From Isoperla grammatica (lineage: Eukaryota; Arthropoda; Insecta; Plecoptera; Perlodidae): 64,000 nucleotides of DNA. This document shows, piece after piece, positions 21,262-32,487 of the stretch. Numbering within the stretch: the stretch's first letter is position 1; each line of letters begins with the position of its first letter. The notes beneath the pieces were generated by a model. The model was not told the DNA's origin and did no database searches. It saw only the letters and a list, made by a program, of their open reading frames with translations. The DNA is taken from positions 37,134,097-37,198,096 of the forward strand of contig OX246747.1 of assembly GCA_945910005.1 (NCBI GenBank), written 5' to 3'. The position numbers and the translations under genes were made by a program.

Positions 21262-23252
21262 TATGACTGGGGGACCAGAGCAGTGGCGGACACAGGGGGC
21301 TGGGGGCTACAGCAGTGGAGGTCACAGGGGGCTGGGGGCTACAGCAGTGGCGGACACAGGGGGCTGGGGGCTACAGCAGTGGCGGACACAGGGGGCTGGG
21401 GGCTACAGCAGTGGCGGACACAGGGGGCTGGGGGCTACAGCAGTGGAGGTCACAGGGGGCTGGGGGCTACAGCAGTAGTGGTCACAGGGAGCTGGGGGCT
21501 ACAGCAGTGGAGGTCACAGGGGGCTGGGGGCTACAGCAGTAGTGGTCACAGGGGGCTGGGGGCTACAGCAGTGGAGGTCACAGGGGGCTGGGGGCTACAG
21601 CAGTGGCGGACACAGGGGGCTGCGGGCTACAGCAGTGGCGGACACAGGGGGCTGGGGGCTACAGCAGTGGTGGTCACAAGGGGCTGGGGGCTACAGCAGT
21701 GGAGGTCACAGGGGGCTGGGGGCTACAGCAGTGGAGGTCACAGGGGTCCTGGGGGCTACAGCAGTGGTGGTCACAGGGGGCTGGGGGCTACAGCAGTGGC
21801 GGTCACAGGGGGCTACAGCAGTGGCGGACACAGGGGGCTGGGGGCTACAGCAGTGGTGGTCACAAGGGGCTGGGGGCTACAGCAGTGGCGGTCACAGGGG
21901 GCTGGGGGCTACAGCAGTGGCGGTCACAGGGGGCTGGGGGTTACAGCAGTGGAGGTCACAGGGGGCTGGGGGCTACAGCAGTGGCGGTCACAGGGGGCTA
22001 CAGCAGTGGCGGACACAGGGGGCTGGGGGCTACAGCAGTGGCGGACACAGGGGGCTGCGGGCTACAGCAGTAGTGGTCACAGGGGGCTGGGGGCTACAGC
22101 AGTGGAGGTCACAGAGGGCTGGGGGCTACAGCAGTGGCGGACACAGGCGGCTGCGGGCTACAGCAGTGGCGGACACAGGGGGCTGGGGGCTACAGCAGTG
22201 GTGGTCACAAGGGGCTGGGGGCTACAGCAGTGGAGGTCACAGGGGGCTGGGGGCTACAGCAGTGGAGGTCACAGGGGTCCTGGGGGCTACAGCAGTGGTG
22301 GTCACAGGGGGCTGGGGGCTACATTAGTGGCGGACACAGGGGGCTGCGGGCTACAGCAGTGGCGGTCACAGGGGGCTACAGCAGTGGCGGACACAGGGGG
22401 CTGGGGGCTACAGCAGTGGTGGTCACAAGGGGCTGGGGGCTACAGCAGTGGCGGTCACAGGGGGCTGGGGGTTACAGCAGTGGAGGTCACAGGGGGCTGG
22501 GGGCTACAGCAGTGGCGGTCACAGGGGGCTGGGGGCTACAGCAGTGGCGGACACAGGGGGCTGGGGGCTACAGCAGTGGCGGACACAGAGGGCTGCGGGC
22601 TACAGCAGTGGCGGTCACAGGGGGCTACAGCAGTGGCGGACACAGGGGGCTGGGGGCTACAGCAGTGGTGGTCACAAGGGGCTGGGGGCTACAGCAGTGG
22701 CGGTCACAGGGGGCTGGGGGCTACAGCAGTGGCGGTCACAGGGGGCTGGGGGCTACAGCAGTGGCGGTCACAAGGGGCTGGGGGCTACAGCAGTGGCGGT
22801 CACAGGGGGCTGGGGGCTACAGCAGTGGCGGACACAGGGGGCTGCGGGCTACAGCAGTGGCGGTCACAGGGGGCTACAGCAGTGGCGGTCACAGGGGGCT
22901 GGGGGCTACAGCAGTGGCGGTCACAGGGGGCTACAGCAGTGGCGGACACAGGGAGCTGGGGGCTACAGCAGTGGTGGTCACAAGGGGCTGGGGGCTACAG
23001 CAGTGGCGGTCACAGGGGGCTGGGGGCTACAGCAGTGGTGGTCACAGGGGGCTGGGGGCTACAGCAGTGGCGGTCACAGGGGGCTGGGGGCTACAGCAGT
23101 GGCGGTCACAGGGGGCTGGGGGACCAGAGCAGTGGTGGTCACAGGGGGCTGGGGGACCAGAGCAGTGGCAGTCACTGGGGGCTGGGGGCTACAGCAGTGG
23201 CGGTCACAGGGGGCTGGGGGCTACAGCAGTGGCGGTCACAGGGGGCTATGTA
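21262..23252. repeat. 2-kb minisatellite of a 32-bp G-rich unit
   Basis: About sixty copies of a unit made of CACAGGGGGCTGGGGGCTAC and AGCAGTGGCGGT. A 25-bp shortened form, and GGACAC/GGAGGT/GGTGGT variants at one site, mark sub-blocks that recur in order. For example, the GGTCCTGGGGG variant recurs at about 21746 and 22276. Because 32 is not a multiple of three and no stop occurs in the unit, all three plus frames stay open, giving overlapping ORFs of up to 656 residues. Runs of G5 alternate with short spacers. Confidence 0.95.
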
Positions 23253-23930
23253 ACCACAAGAGTAACCACTTCACCCTCTAAAGCCACGAACCGACAGAGG
23301 TTACAGAGGTTAACACAAATGCGAGTGTGACCAAAACACGAGAGACCACCATAAACAACTTCTAGACAACCGGAAATTGTATTTTCAGTACTACCAAATT
23401 AAATCCATGCGGTTCATTAATTAATTTCAAATCCACCGACTGAATGTGTTATGATATTTTACTCATATAATTACTTCATAATAATTATATGGTTGGAATT
23501 TCAAAACACATCTCTTTAACCAATTCAACATTATTTGTCGTTTAGCATACAGGAAATAATTCGACAAAAATTATATTTTTATATTGGTGTCTCTGGAATT
23601 TGGACGTCAATAACCCAGCCCGCTATATTCAAATTAAAAAATTACCTATGCTCTGTTGTCGTTTGTTTCGCCTTGTTGCTGGCCTCCCCGGACCGGTGGC
23701 AAATCTTCCTTTATTCCCGTCTACCTTCCGCCCTCCTCTTTTTTCTTCTCCTTTCCCTTCTCCTTCAGCCTGGGTTCCCCCCAAGTGCACAGAGGTTTGT
23801 GCTCGATCCAGCCTTTCCAGCCAACAGTCACTGAATATTGGATACACAACTTTCAACAATACGAATTTCTAAAACGTTGGAAAGACTAGGCCTACTAGAC
23901 TTCTTTGGAATCGATGGATAATTAGTGCAC
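23253..23930. other. Intergenic sequence, nothing recognised
   Basis: No conserved exon, TIR pair or tandem repeat was found in this stretch. Confidence 0.4.
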
Positions 23931-24178
23931 AGGGCCTGGATTCACAAAGATACGTAACTTGTCCTAAGTTAGGCAAATCCTAGCTTGATAAATCAAGATA
24001 AATCATGTCTAGGTATTAATACACATTTACAAATCAAATATTATTAGTTAAATTGTTCATATTTTACTTTATTTTATCTTTATAACATTGCAGAACGACA
24101 TATTGGTGATTTATATCACTAAGATTTGCCTAAACTAGGACGTCTTAGAACTTAGGCACCATTGTGAATCTGGGCCCT
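23931..24178. mobile_element. TIR MITE
   Basis: AGGGCCTGGATTCACAA on the left pairs with TTGTGAATCTGGGCCCT on the right, and CTAAGTTAGGCAAATC pairs with GATTTGCCTAAACTAGG inside. No ORF. Confidence 0.85.
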
Positions 24179-24307
24179 GGCTTCTAGTCTAGGGAGTGGC
24201 CGGAACGCCCAATTACGCTGCAGTGTAGTCGTTTGTTGTACACCTGTCCATAATTAGACCATGGAGTAGGTACTATCAGACCATATTCCATTCAACTATG
24301 GTCCTGC

Positions 24308-24731
24308 CAGGGGCGGATCCAGGACCTCTCCAAGGGGGGGGCGACTTAGGTGGCGCAGCGCCGGGGGGTCTGGGGGGCGCGGCCCCCCAGTTTAGCCCCG
24401 CAGGGAAAAATTTTCTAAGGCATTTTTTTAAAAACGTGTTTTAATGGCTTTAGAGATGGTATATTACAATATGTTTTATTTGCAGTTGCGCACTAAAATA
24501 GGCCTTGGAGGGAGGTAAAATATGGGAGTTTATGATATTCTTTTCAGAAATACACTTTTAGATAATTAAATTGGCCTTTATTGAACAACTGTTGAACTGT
24601 GAAACTATAATCGCAACAAAACATCGATATTTCTGGTGATTGAACATATTCATTTCATATAAAAATTAGCTTTTTAAGAATCAAGGGGGGGGCGATCGCC
24701 CCTACCGCCCCCCCCCCTGGATCCGCCACTG
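24308..24731. mobile_element. hAT-type MITE with exact 8-bp duplication
   Basis: TIRs CAGGGGCGGATCCAGG and CCTGGATCCGCCACTG are flanked by GGTCCTGC at 24300-24307 and 24732-24739. G runs follow the left end and C runs precede the right end. The CAGGGGCGG-type terminus is widespread in hAT families. Confidence 0.94.
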
Positions 24732-24739
24732 GGTCCTGC

Positions 24740-25277
24740 TCAGGAAGTAGTACATTCACACGTCCGTCCTACAACTATTAGTCTCCTTTAATACTCTTCA
24801 CATCTTACTACTATTTTTGTAGCTTGTAATGTAAAAGACTTAATTAAACAAATAAATAATAATTTTGTTGTTTTATGATGTTATTGACAGATGGATCATG
24901 TGACGTTCACACATCGCCGGGGTTGTCATAACGGCCCCAGAGGTCGCAAAGAGGGCCAGCATGAATGAATGAGAATCAGAAGAGAACACGAAGAAGTTGT
25001 AAATGTGTATATATTGCGATTTAAACTCAGAATGGGAAATTATATCCACTCCGCCCCACGTAATAATCAAAACACAGATGAGTCATGTACGTATACCTAC
25101 TGAATTTTAAAGAGGCTAATAAAACTACAACTACGTGTACTACCACCAACACCACTACTACTACTACTACCACTATGCACTGAGAACTCGTTGAAACATC
25201 ACAACTGACCCAACTCCCTTGACGTGGAGCAAGCGTCCGTCAACAATCTGTTAGTCATGCCAGGCGGTTTCACTCTG
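24740..25277. other. Intergenic sequence, nothing recognised
   Basis: It contains a short ACT/ACC-rich microsatellite at 25137-25172 and no coding signal. Confidence 0.4.
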
Positions 25278-25631
25278 TACGTGACTACGTATATCACGCA
25301 AGTTTAAGGCGCCTAGGATGAAGGCGCCTTGGTGCCAATCGGTTGCAGAGTGTGGTATACACGTCGAATTTACCTCAAGGCGGCGGCGATCCAACTCGCT
25401 TGGGCAAGCGAGTTGGAGGTTAGAATTCACTTGGATTTCAGTGATATACACGTCAAAGCGGCTCCGCGATGCACAGCCTGTGTTGTGATTGGCTGAATTC
25501 GCAGCCGGTGTAGATAAGGGCGCTTCAGATTGACGTGATATACGGAGCAGATTCCTCACTCGGCTACCGATTGAAAGCAAGGCGCCTTCATCCCAAGCGC
25601 GTTAGAATTGCGTGATATACGTAGTCCGTAC
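25278..25631. mobile_element. TIR MITE
   Basis: GTACGTGACTACGTATATCA at the left and its imperfect complement GATATACGTAGTCCGTAC at the right. AAGGCGCC ... GATGAAGGCGCCTT blocks are also inverted, and GATATAC motifs recur inside. No ORF. Confidence 0.82.
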
Positions 25632-26815
25632 CTACTGGATCTAATTCCCTGCAATGATTGATTACACATTTGGCCACATCCACTAACTAACAGACATGTG
25701 GCCCTGTATAATATGGACAGGTGATAATTCATTCACCACTATTATGATGAACATCCTTTTTAGTTTACTGAATTGGGAAAATTTAATTGTGGACTTATAT
25801 AACTGTTATTATAGAAATATCAAAGGATAATGTTTATTGCATGTGCGCCTGGATTCTCAAGGATACCAAACTCCGGCAAGATAATTTATGGCTGTGACAA
25901 CACCATCGTAAACTTCATAATTTAAAAGATTTACTAAATGAAAATTTCATAGGAGACGGGTGTACTTGCGAAACCAGGCGCTATAGCTAGACTAGGAACT
26001 ATCTCTAGTAGAATAATGACTACTACACACAGAATTAAACTCAGTGTTTTATTTTGTATAGCAAAGTTCGATTACCATTTCGTATTTATTCAGTATTTAA
26101 ACAGCGTTTAGTTTTCCGGAGGATGAATGTAACACAGTACGACCTGTTTTTGCCACTCTTTGTACATTTTATTTTACATGAATATATATTTAGCCGTGAC
26201 AAGGCACTAGAGATCACATTGCAGTCGTACTATCATCATCAATATGCATTAGTAAAGTAATAATTAGCTTAAATAGAAACAAAAGCAGTAGGCCTATGGA
26301 GTCACTCAACATCGAATGGATTTCTTAAAGTTGCCATCCAAGATCCTGGCAAGGCTTCATATACTTCGATGATAGCTCACCTACCTCATAACTGATTTTG
26401 CAATGCAACTCTTTCCTATTACGATATTGTGTTAAAAACTAATTTATTTTGCCTTATTGAGGTTTATATTGGAAATATACACTGTATATGCATACAAGAA
26501 TAACACACTTCCCAAAGATTACTACACAAATAGTTAAGCCACGCAAATAGATCTTGAGTTTGTAGCAACATTTGTTATCCCGAATTTTGAATGATTTAAA
26601 GATAGTTCTGATTGGTATATTGGTCAAAACTTAACTATTTGAAGAAAAAACAAGAGATCAGCTATGAAAATATACCTACTGATAATTTGTTACAGATTAC
26701 AAAAGTATTATGTCCGAGATTAATAAACCCACCCCAGTCACATGGATCATCCCCAGAGATAGCGAGGCCCAAGTTAAGACGGGACCATGAATACATGAGA
26801 AGGGACATAATGGCC
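25632..26815. other. Intergenic sequence, nothing firm recognised
   Basis: 25850-25982 may be a small inverted element (GCGCCTGGATTCTCAAGGAT against a weak complement near ACTTGCGAAACCAGGCGC). Otherwise AT-rich with no coding signal. Confidence 0.4.
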
Positions 26816-26819
26816 TTAA

Positions 26820-27492
26820 AGGGATAGTCAGATGAAGAACTAAAAAATCACCAATTAGTCATTAGTCCATGAAATTCAGTTATGTGTAAAATACAATTGA
26901 TATAGGTTGCTTCAATGCAAGGAAAAAAATAGTGAACAATTAGCTATTCTACTAGATTCCCTTCGGCAGCTCTTGCTGCATTTTTCTTCTAAAGCGTAGT
27001 GTAACTGTATCGGTTCTGAGGTCGCTGGCGCCTTCCCGATAGACAGAGGACTCATTGTGTTATACGAGACCAGCCCGCGCTCCGCGAAACGCTCGGCGAC
27101 TGCGGACAGTACCGCTCAAAACAGATTGCAACTTTTCTACACATCATGTCACAAAAAAATTAATTGCAGAGTATTTTGTAGAAGTAAATGTTCGTACTAA
27201 GAAGCATGTTATCGGCAGAGAAACGATGCACATTAAACCTCCTGATCGATTTTTGATCAGTGCCCTATTTTAGCGGTGGTTTTACTTTCTCAAGGCAACA
27301 TTTTTTTCATATGGGAATTACCATGAGAAAAGTTGCTCGGTGCTACTTGGTAGCACCAAACCAAATAATCGCGTTTTCTTTAATTTTTTAACCGCCTGCT
27401 TTTAAAGTATGGTATCTTTTAGTCATGTTTTTTATATTTAAAGGTGGACATCTACAAATGGTAGTTCTTTAGTTTTTCACCCGACTATCCCT
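26820..27492. mobile_element. TTAA-flanked TIR element (piggyBac-like MITE)
   Basis: AGGGATAGTCAGATGAAGAA and its near complement at the right are flanked by TTAA at 26816-26819 and 27493-27496. A TTAA duplication is the mark of piggyBac-group elements, though the first bases differ from the common CCY start. No transposase is present. Confidence 0.8.
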
Positions 27493-27496
27493 TTAA

Positions 27497-28136
27497 CCCC
27501 GAGAAACACTACTTCTATCTACAGCAGAGCTGTGAGATACAGGTATGCATGAGAAACTAAGCCCGTTGTTGCTTTGTGCTTTGTCTCGGAGACCTCTCCG
27601 CAAGTAACGGAAGGAATTCTGTAAACTAATTAATACTTTTATTTTACACAATATAGAAACATTGAACCGAATTTTGATGAACTCCAGCATTTTATGAGTA
27701 AATAATACCGGTCTAACGATGAATCGATGATAGAAGCCCGATTTCGCACACAACAACAGTTGAGCGAGCCGGGACAATGACGAGAAAGCAATGAATGATG
27801 AAAGTAAACAAAAACACTTTACAAACGTACACCCATAGTAATGGCACGTACAGTATAAGGAGACCAAACTCACCGAGACCATGGACGAGACCTCGGGGAA
27901 GGTGGAGAGGGCTACCTCCTCACCACCCCCCTCGCCTACAATATGAGCTAACTGGGGTAACTCGCCCCCAGGGCGACCGTAGCTGCGCGCGCAGCAGTTT
28001 GCCGATGGAATATCGCCCAAGTTTTGCTACTGTATGCTCCTTATACTGTGGTAATGATGCTTCTAGGAACTGGCAGACATCAACCAGCATGGATGGTACC
28101 TATCCAAGATATACCTACACTGTACTGCTTCATTCA
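27497..28136. other. Intergenic sequence, nothing recognised
   Basis: A 175-residue minus-strand open frame (27493-28020) shows no domain and I do not annotate it. No TIR pair was found. Confidence 0.35.
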
Positions 28137-29456
28137 CTCTCAAAGTAGGACGTGGCCTACATAAAACAAAGCATAGAATAAAACTGCAAACATTGAACTG
28201 AATTAAATGTCCTAAAAGAAACATTGTGTACAAAAGCAGGTTACACTAGTAGACTGGTCTATATTAACAAGTGGTTATATTTACTTAGTTAACAAACTGG
28301 CCTATCCTAATCGAAAACTCTACCAACCCACATCAGTTAATCTCTCACAACTCTTTATATATTTACAAAGGGCATTTAATGCAAATAAATACATACAGTA
28401 TATACGCATACAGTCGCATATAAGAGATGGGCTTGTTAACTTCAATCTTAAAGGTTGGTTTATTACTCTATGCACTAACTACTGGTAGCTCAGGTAGCCA
28501 GAGGAAAAATGCTACAGTTCAGGTTAACCAGCGGCGCAGCAAAAACACTTTACTATCCAATGTCTAGAAAAGTGCGCCTGAAAACGTTGTAACGGGAAAT
28601 ATATTGGGTAGGGAGTAAAATTAGATGGTGTTATAACGGGGAAAATCGTTAAAACGGGAAACGTTATACCAAGTAATAATTATTAACATTAAAACATAGG
28701 GATTATGGCCGGGAATGCTGAAAAAAGCGTTATTTCGGGAAAAACGTTAAATTGGGAAACGTTGTATCAAGGTTCTACTGTAACTAAGAATACACATTTG
28801 ATTTCATTGTGTAATTTATTTATGAATACAAACTTTATAAGGAATTTTAATCGATTTCTCCACCTTAGATTTTCCTACACTTTTGATATGTTGCATAGTA
28901 TTTGTTTCTTAATCCAATACAAGAAAAACAATTTTAGTAGCAATTTGTTCAATGTCAAATATTATTTACCTTCCGCTATCAACGAGTTAGTTAGCGCGTA
29001 ACTAAGAGGCTACCTGGGGTGACAATATCTGCACTTATTCTGCCTGGACGATTAGCAGACATGCTGTTGACAAGGGTCGGCAGTTTGGACCACTTGAGCA
29101 GGGTACAGAAAAGACGGGTCACACCTGACACTTTCGATCGGTTGAGCAGGGACCAGAAACACAGGGTACACCTGAGAATTTGGACCACAATCACATGGAC
29201 CACAAAAACTGGGGAACAAAAGCTACAGACCCCTCTCAAAGTAGGACGTGGCCTACATAAAACAAAGCATAGAATAAAACTGCAAACATTGAACTGAATT
29301 AAATGTCCTAAAAGAAACATTGTGTACAAAAGCAGGTTACACTAGTAGACTGGTCTATATTAACAAGTGGTTATATTTACTTAGTTAACAAACTGGCCTA
29401 TCCTAATCGAAAACTCTACCAACCCACATCAGTTAATCTCTCACAACTCTTTATAT
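28137..29456. repeat. 224-bp direct repeat, period 1096 bp
   Basis: 28137-28360 (CTCTCAAAGTAGGACGTGGC ... CAACTCTTTATAT) recurs at 29233-29456, apparently without a change. The lack of TG...CA ends and of any coding interior argues against LTRs; a recent tandem duplication with an intervening 872 bp is simpler. The segment between includes an AACGTTAAA/GGGAAACG-rich stretch (28580-28790) resembling pogo-type ends. Confidence 0.85.
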
Positions 29457-29699
29457 TTAAATTTAAAATTCATGAAACTTCATTCAATATATGCAATCAA
29501 GCGACGAGAACAATACAGATGGTGAAATTGATGATGTTTAATACATTATTAGAAATGTAACAAAATTATATCCATTCATCCACAACCTGTACAATGAAAC
29601 TCGTTCCCTGCTGCGTAGGTTTATCTCGAGCTTTATAAAGTTTGAAGTTATTCAACGAGACGATACATATTACGGACATAAACACCAGCCGGTGCAATC

Positions 29700-30316
29700 A
29701 AATGAATGATGAAAGCCTCTTTGTAGGCCACAAAACAAAAACACTACTAGACGTAGGAACCATAAATGATAAAGAGAGGTCAGCATTTTTTGCCAATGTT
29801 AGGCAATTTTATGTGAAGGGAACCAGTGAACTCTACCGTTTGTTGCCCTTGCACGACGAAGTCCTAAAAAACATAACTGTTTTGGACCCAAGTGAGAGAA
29901 AGAATGGTGACTGGAATAAAGTAGAAAAACTGCTAAATCAATTTCCTAATGTGGTGACTGAAGATCGGGATACACTACAAATGGAATACATGGACTATTG
30001 TCTCTGGGAATCTCCAGAGTTGCTGCCATCTGATCGCATTGATGCCTACTGGGGTGCAGTTGCCCGAATAGAAGAAAATGGCAAGCCAAGATTTCCGACC
30101 TTGGGTAGACTTGCCAAGTCTATGCTTATTCTGCCACATGGAAATGCTGATGTGGAGCGAATGTTTAGTAAGCTCACAAACATTAAAACAACACATAGAA
30201 ACTCTCTGTCCTCTGGAATGCTTAAAGCCTTGATGCACTGTTCTTCGAGGAAGGCTGGTGCAGACTTCCAGCCTACAGATGTAATGCGGAAGAGAGCACG
30301 CAACCTCAAGCAATGA
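29700..30316 (+). pseudogene. hAT transposase C-terminal fragment
   Basis: An open frame of about 200 residues ends at TGA 30314-30316. Near its C-terminus PTLGRLAKSMLILPHGNADV, then ERMFSKLTNIKT and HRNSLSSGMLKALM, match the hAT-family dimerisation region (usual form: P-x-SNA-x-x-ER-x-FS ... R-x-x-L). The upstream catalytic part and zinc finger are absent, and no TIRs were found around it, so it is a truncated relic or a small exon derived from a transposase. Codon use is normal and the frame is clean, so domestication cannot be excluded. Confidence 0.75.
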
Positions 30317-30465
30317 TTGTGTTCGCGGTAAGACGCCCTACCTACAATCAATCGGTAGGCTACAGTACACTTTCTTATTATTCAATTGGTTAAATTAACT
30401 ATAAATATGATTATTTTTTTTTACAGGATATTACAGGATATTTTGATGTTTCCTACAGGATATTT

Positions 30466-30636
30466 TTGCTTGAAAGAGTGGCAGCCCTGAGGTAGTCCAT
30501 GATATCGTGCGGGTCTAGGATGCCGGGCACGCAACTTGACGGCGGCCACCTGTTGGAGCTGTTGCTCCCGCTCGTAGTCGTCCTCGCCCGTGTACTCTCG
30601 TAAGGTGTCGAGGTCAAACAGACCCTGGACCACCAC
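30466..30636 (-). CDS. Possible exon, unidentified minus-strand gene
   Basis: Read on the minus strand, the acceptor TTGTTATCGCAG precedes GTGGTGGTC, then VVVQGLFDLDTLREYTGEDD and YEREQQLQQVAAVK follow. About 40 codons in, the reading frame that looks natural appears to switch by one base to GILDPHDIMDYLRAATL, ending at a stop. Both halves look protein-like (acidic and amphipathic), which suggests a frameshift (assembly error or mutation) or two overlapping choices. The lower limit is uncertain. It might be a terminal exon of the gene that includes 44.7-47.5 kb, or a separate pseudogene. Confidence 0.4.
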
Positions 30637-31521
30637 CTGCGATAACAATCACAACAACATTATCTGTCGTGTAAGCTTCAAACAACCTTTAGGCAGATAT
30701 CGAGACAACAACAATGAGCGGTTCCAAAGGCCGACATAAATTTAAATTCAATTGTTTACATTACTGTAGGTAGACAAAACACTGTAAGCACTCATGAGCA
30801 AGTATGATAACAGTAGGGGGGGGGGGGGGGGGGGGCAACGACCTGCGATACAGTGGAGGGCTGCGGGGGCCAGCATTAAGCTGATGACGTCACGATGAGG
30901 GCCCGTATTATGACTTTCTACGTGCCAAACATGGAAGGCCCTGAGAGACTGTTGGTACTAACAGTTGACAGTACCAGTAGTAATGTACTGTAGACCCAGT
31001 AGGTGGGAGCCTGGCCCGTTCGTAAAACACTTTTTACAGCAAGAGAACTTTCTACAAAATAACTAATCACCTGGGAAAAAAATGCGTGTACAAACAGCAG
31101 ATAGTGGAAGCAACGAAGGCAAAAATCTGGTTTATCCGCCACTAATTGCAAGAGTTTTGTTTTTTGTTTTGTGTTCACATATTCTAAAAAATGTGCTGAT
31201 TATGCACATATAAAGTCTACCACCGAAATCTGATGGGAAATTGCTTTAATTTGCATTTTAATAACGTATAATTAAAATTAAAATTATTTTTTTTTATCAA
31301 AACTGATTGCCAAATTACAAAATGTTTTCACCTTAATGTACAAGGAGTTTATATTTACATCAAACAAATTTTAAAAAATTTCAAAAAAGTCATTAAATTG
31401 TGATGAAATTACATTTTAATCAAATTTACATAAGTTAAATCAAAATTTAATTCTAGGAAAACGAATCGAAAAAATGAGTCTACTTCATTAAAACGCCTTT
31501 ATTATGAACCAGTTGACTACG
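30637..31521. other. AT-rich sequence, nothing recognised
   Basis: It has a G-run of about 19 bases at 30817-30835. The only ORF over 80 codons has no domain. Confidence 0.4.
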
Positions 31522-32096
31522 TATAGGGAGTATTCAATAGACGTCACGTGGCGGCCATTATGAGGTACACATTGCTTGTTTACATACGTTCTGTCAATAG
31601 AAGACACATAGGTTATCCAGGAAAAATTTCAGTTTAAAGCCGTATATATATTGATGTGTGCAGGTAAAGGTGCATTCACAACCTTTACTAGTACTATGGT
31701 TTAATGATTAAGACTAAGACAAACCTTAGTCACAGCCAATCAGAGCGCAGTATTCTCCCTCCCAGCCAATGAAAGAAGCCTGTGGCTTAGTCTTAATCAC
31801 TAAACCATAGTACTAGTAAAGATTGTGAATGCACCTTTAAAGTTCAAGAAAATGATAACAATGATAACAAATGATAAAACATGCAAATGATTGTCTTCAA
31901 ACAAAGTTTACGCGTTCTTATTTTGTTTTCAGTCATAATACGGAACCTTTGTTTGAAAACAGTTGATGTGTCAGTCAAAGGACATCTGCAATATTGCAAC
32001 AATGCAGTGTCAGAAGAACGTAAACAAATGTTAACAGAGTACCTCAGTATGGCTACCGTGCGATACCGGAAATGACGTTATTGCATACTCCCTATA
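31522..32096. mobile_element. TIR MITE hosting a nested palindromic MITE
   Basis: TATAGGGAGTATTCAATAGA pairs with TTATTGCATACTCCCTATA; it is the family seen at 19207-19578. 31665-31839 inside it is a foldback element (TAAAGGTGCATTCACAA ... ACTAGTACTATGGTTTAATG) related to the 17453 and 34848 copies by its CCTTAGTCACAGCCAATC core. Confidence 0.82.
31665..31839. mobile_element. Nested palindromic MITE
   Basis: The two ends, each with ACTAGTACTATGGTTTA or complement, pair over about 60 bp. The central block CCTTAGTCACAGCCAATC and AGCCAATGAAAGAAGCCTGT is shared with 17453-17722 and 34848-35125. Confidence 0.85.
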
Positions 32097-32147
32097 TAAC
32101 GATAATCAGAAGTCTACCACTTTTGATTACCTTTCAATTTAATTTTT

Positions 32148-32206
32148 GGGGACGGCGTGGCTCGGGGACGGCGTGGCTCGGGGACGGCGTGGCTCGGGGA
32201 CGGCTA
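32148..32206. repeat. Short tandem repeat of GGGGACGGCGTGGCTC
   Basis: A 16-bp unit is present about 3.6 times. No function is apparent. Confidence 0.9.
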
Positions 32207-32487
32207 AAGAAGGAATAATGCCAGTTTATTCATCACTGTTGTACATTGTTGACCAGCACTTTACATTTAAATACTTGAAAGTAGGGATGACATCGGGTAC
32301 CCGGGTAGCCGGCTCCAACGTATTACCCGTAGCCGTTTTTCGGGTCCGGGTAATTTATTAGTCCGTTTCTAGGCCTTATTTACGCGCCAGTATTGCTGCG
32401 GTTGATTTCGATGGAGCCAGCAGGCACGGCGGGCACCGACCCATCCCCCACTATCCATAACAAGTGCCTCGATAGGGAACAGAACAG

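Noticed and set aside
21283..23330. ORFs of 656, 398, 277 and 261 residues
   Set aside because: They lie in three overlapping frames of one 32-bp minisatellite without stops; the repeat, not coding selection, opens them.
27493..28020. 175-residue minus-strand ORF
   Set aside because: No domain, no splice context and low-complexity composition; probably chance.
28137..29456. LTR retrotransposon
   Set aside because: The direct repeats lack TG/CA ends, and the interior has no gag/pol, primer site or polypurine tract that I can see.
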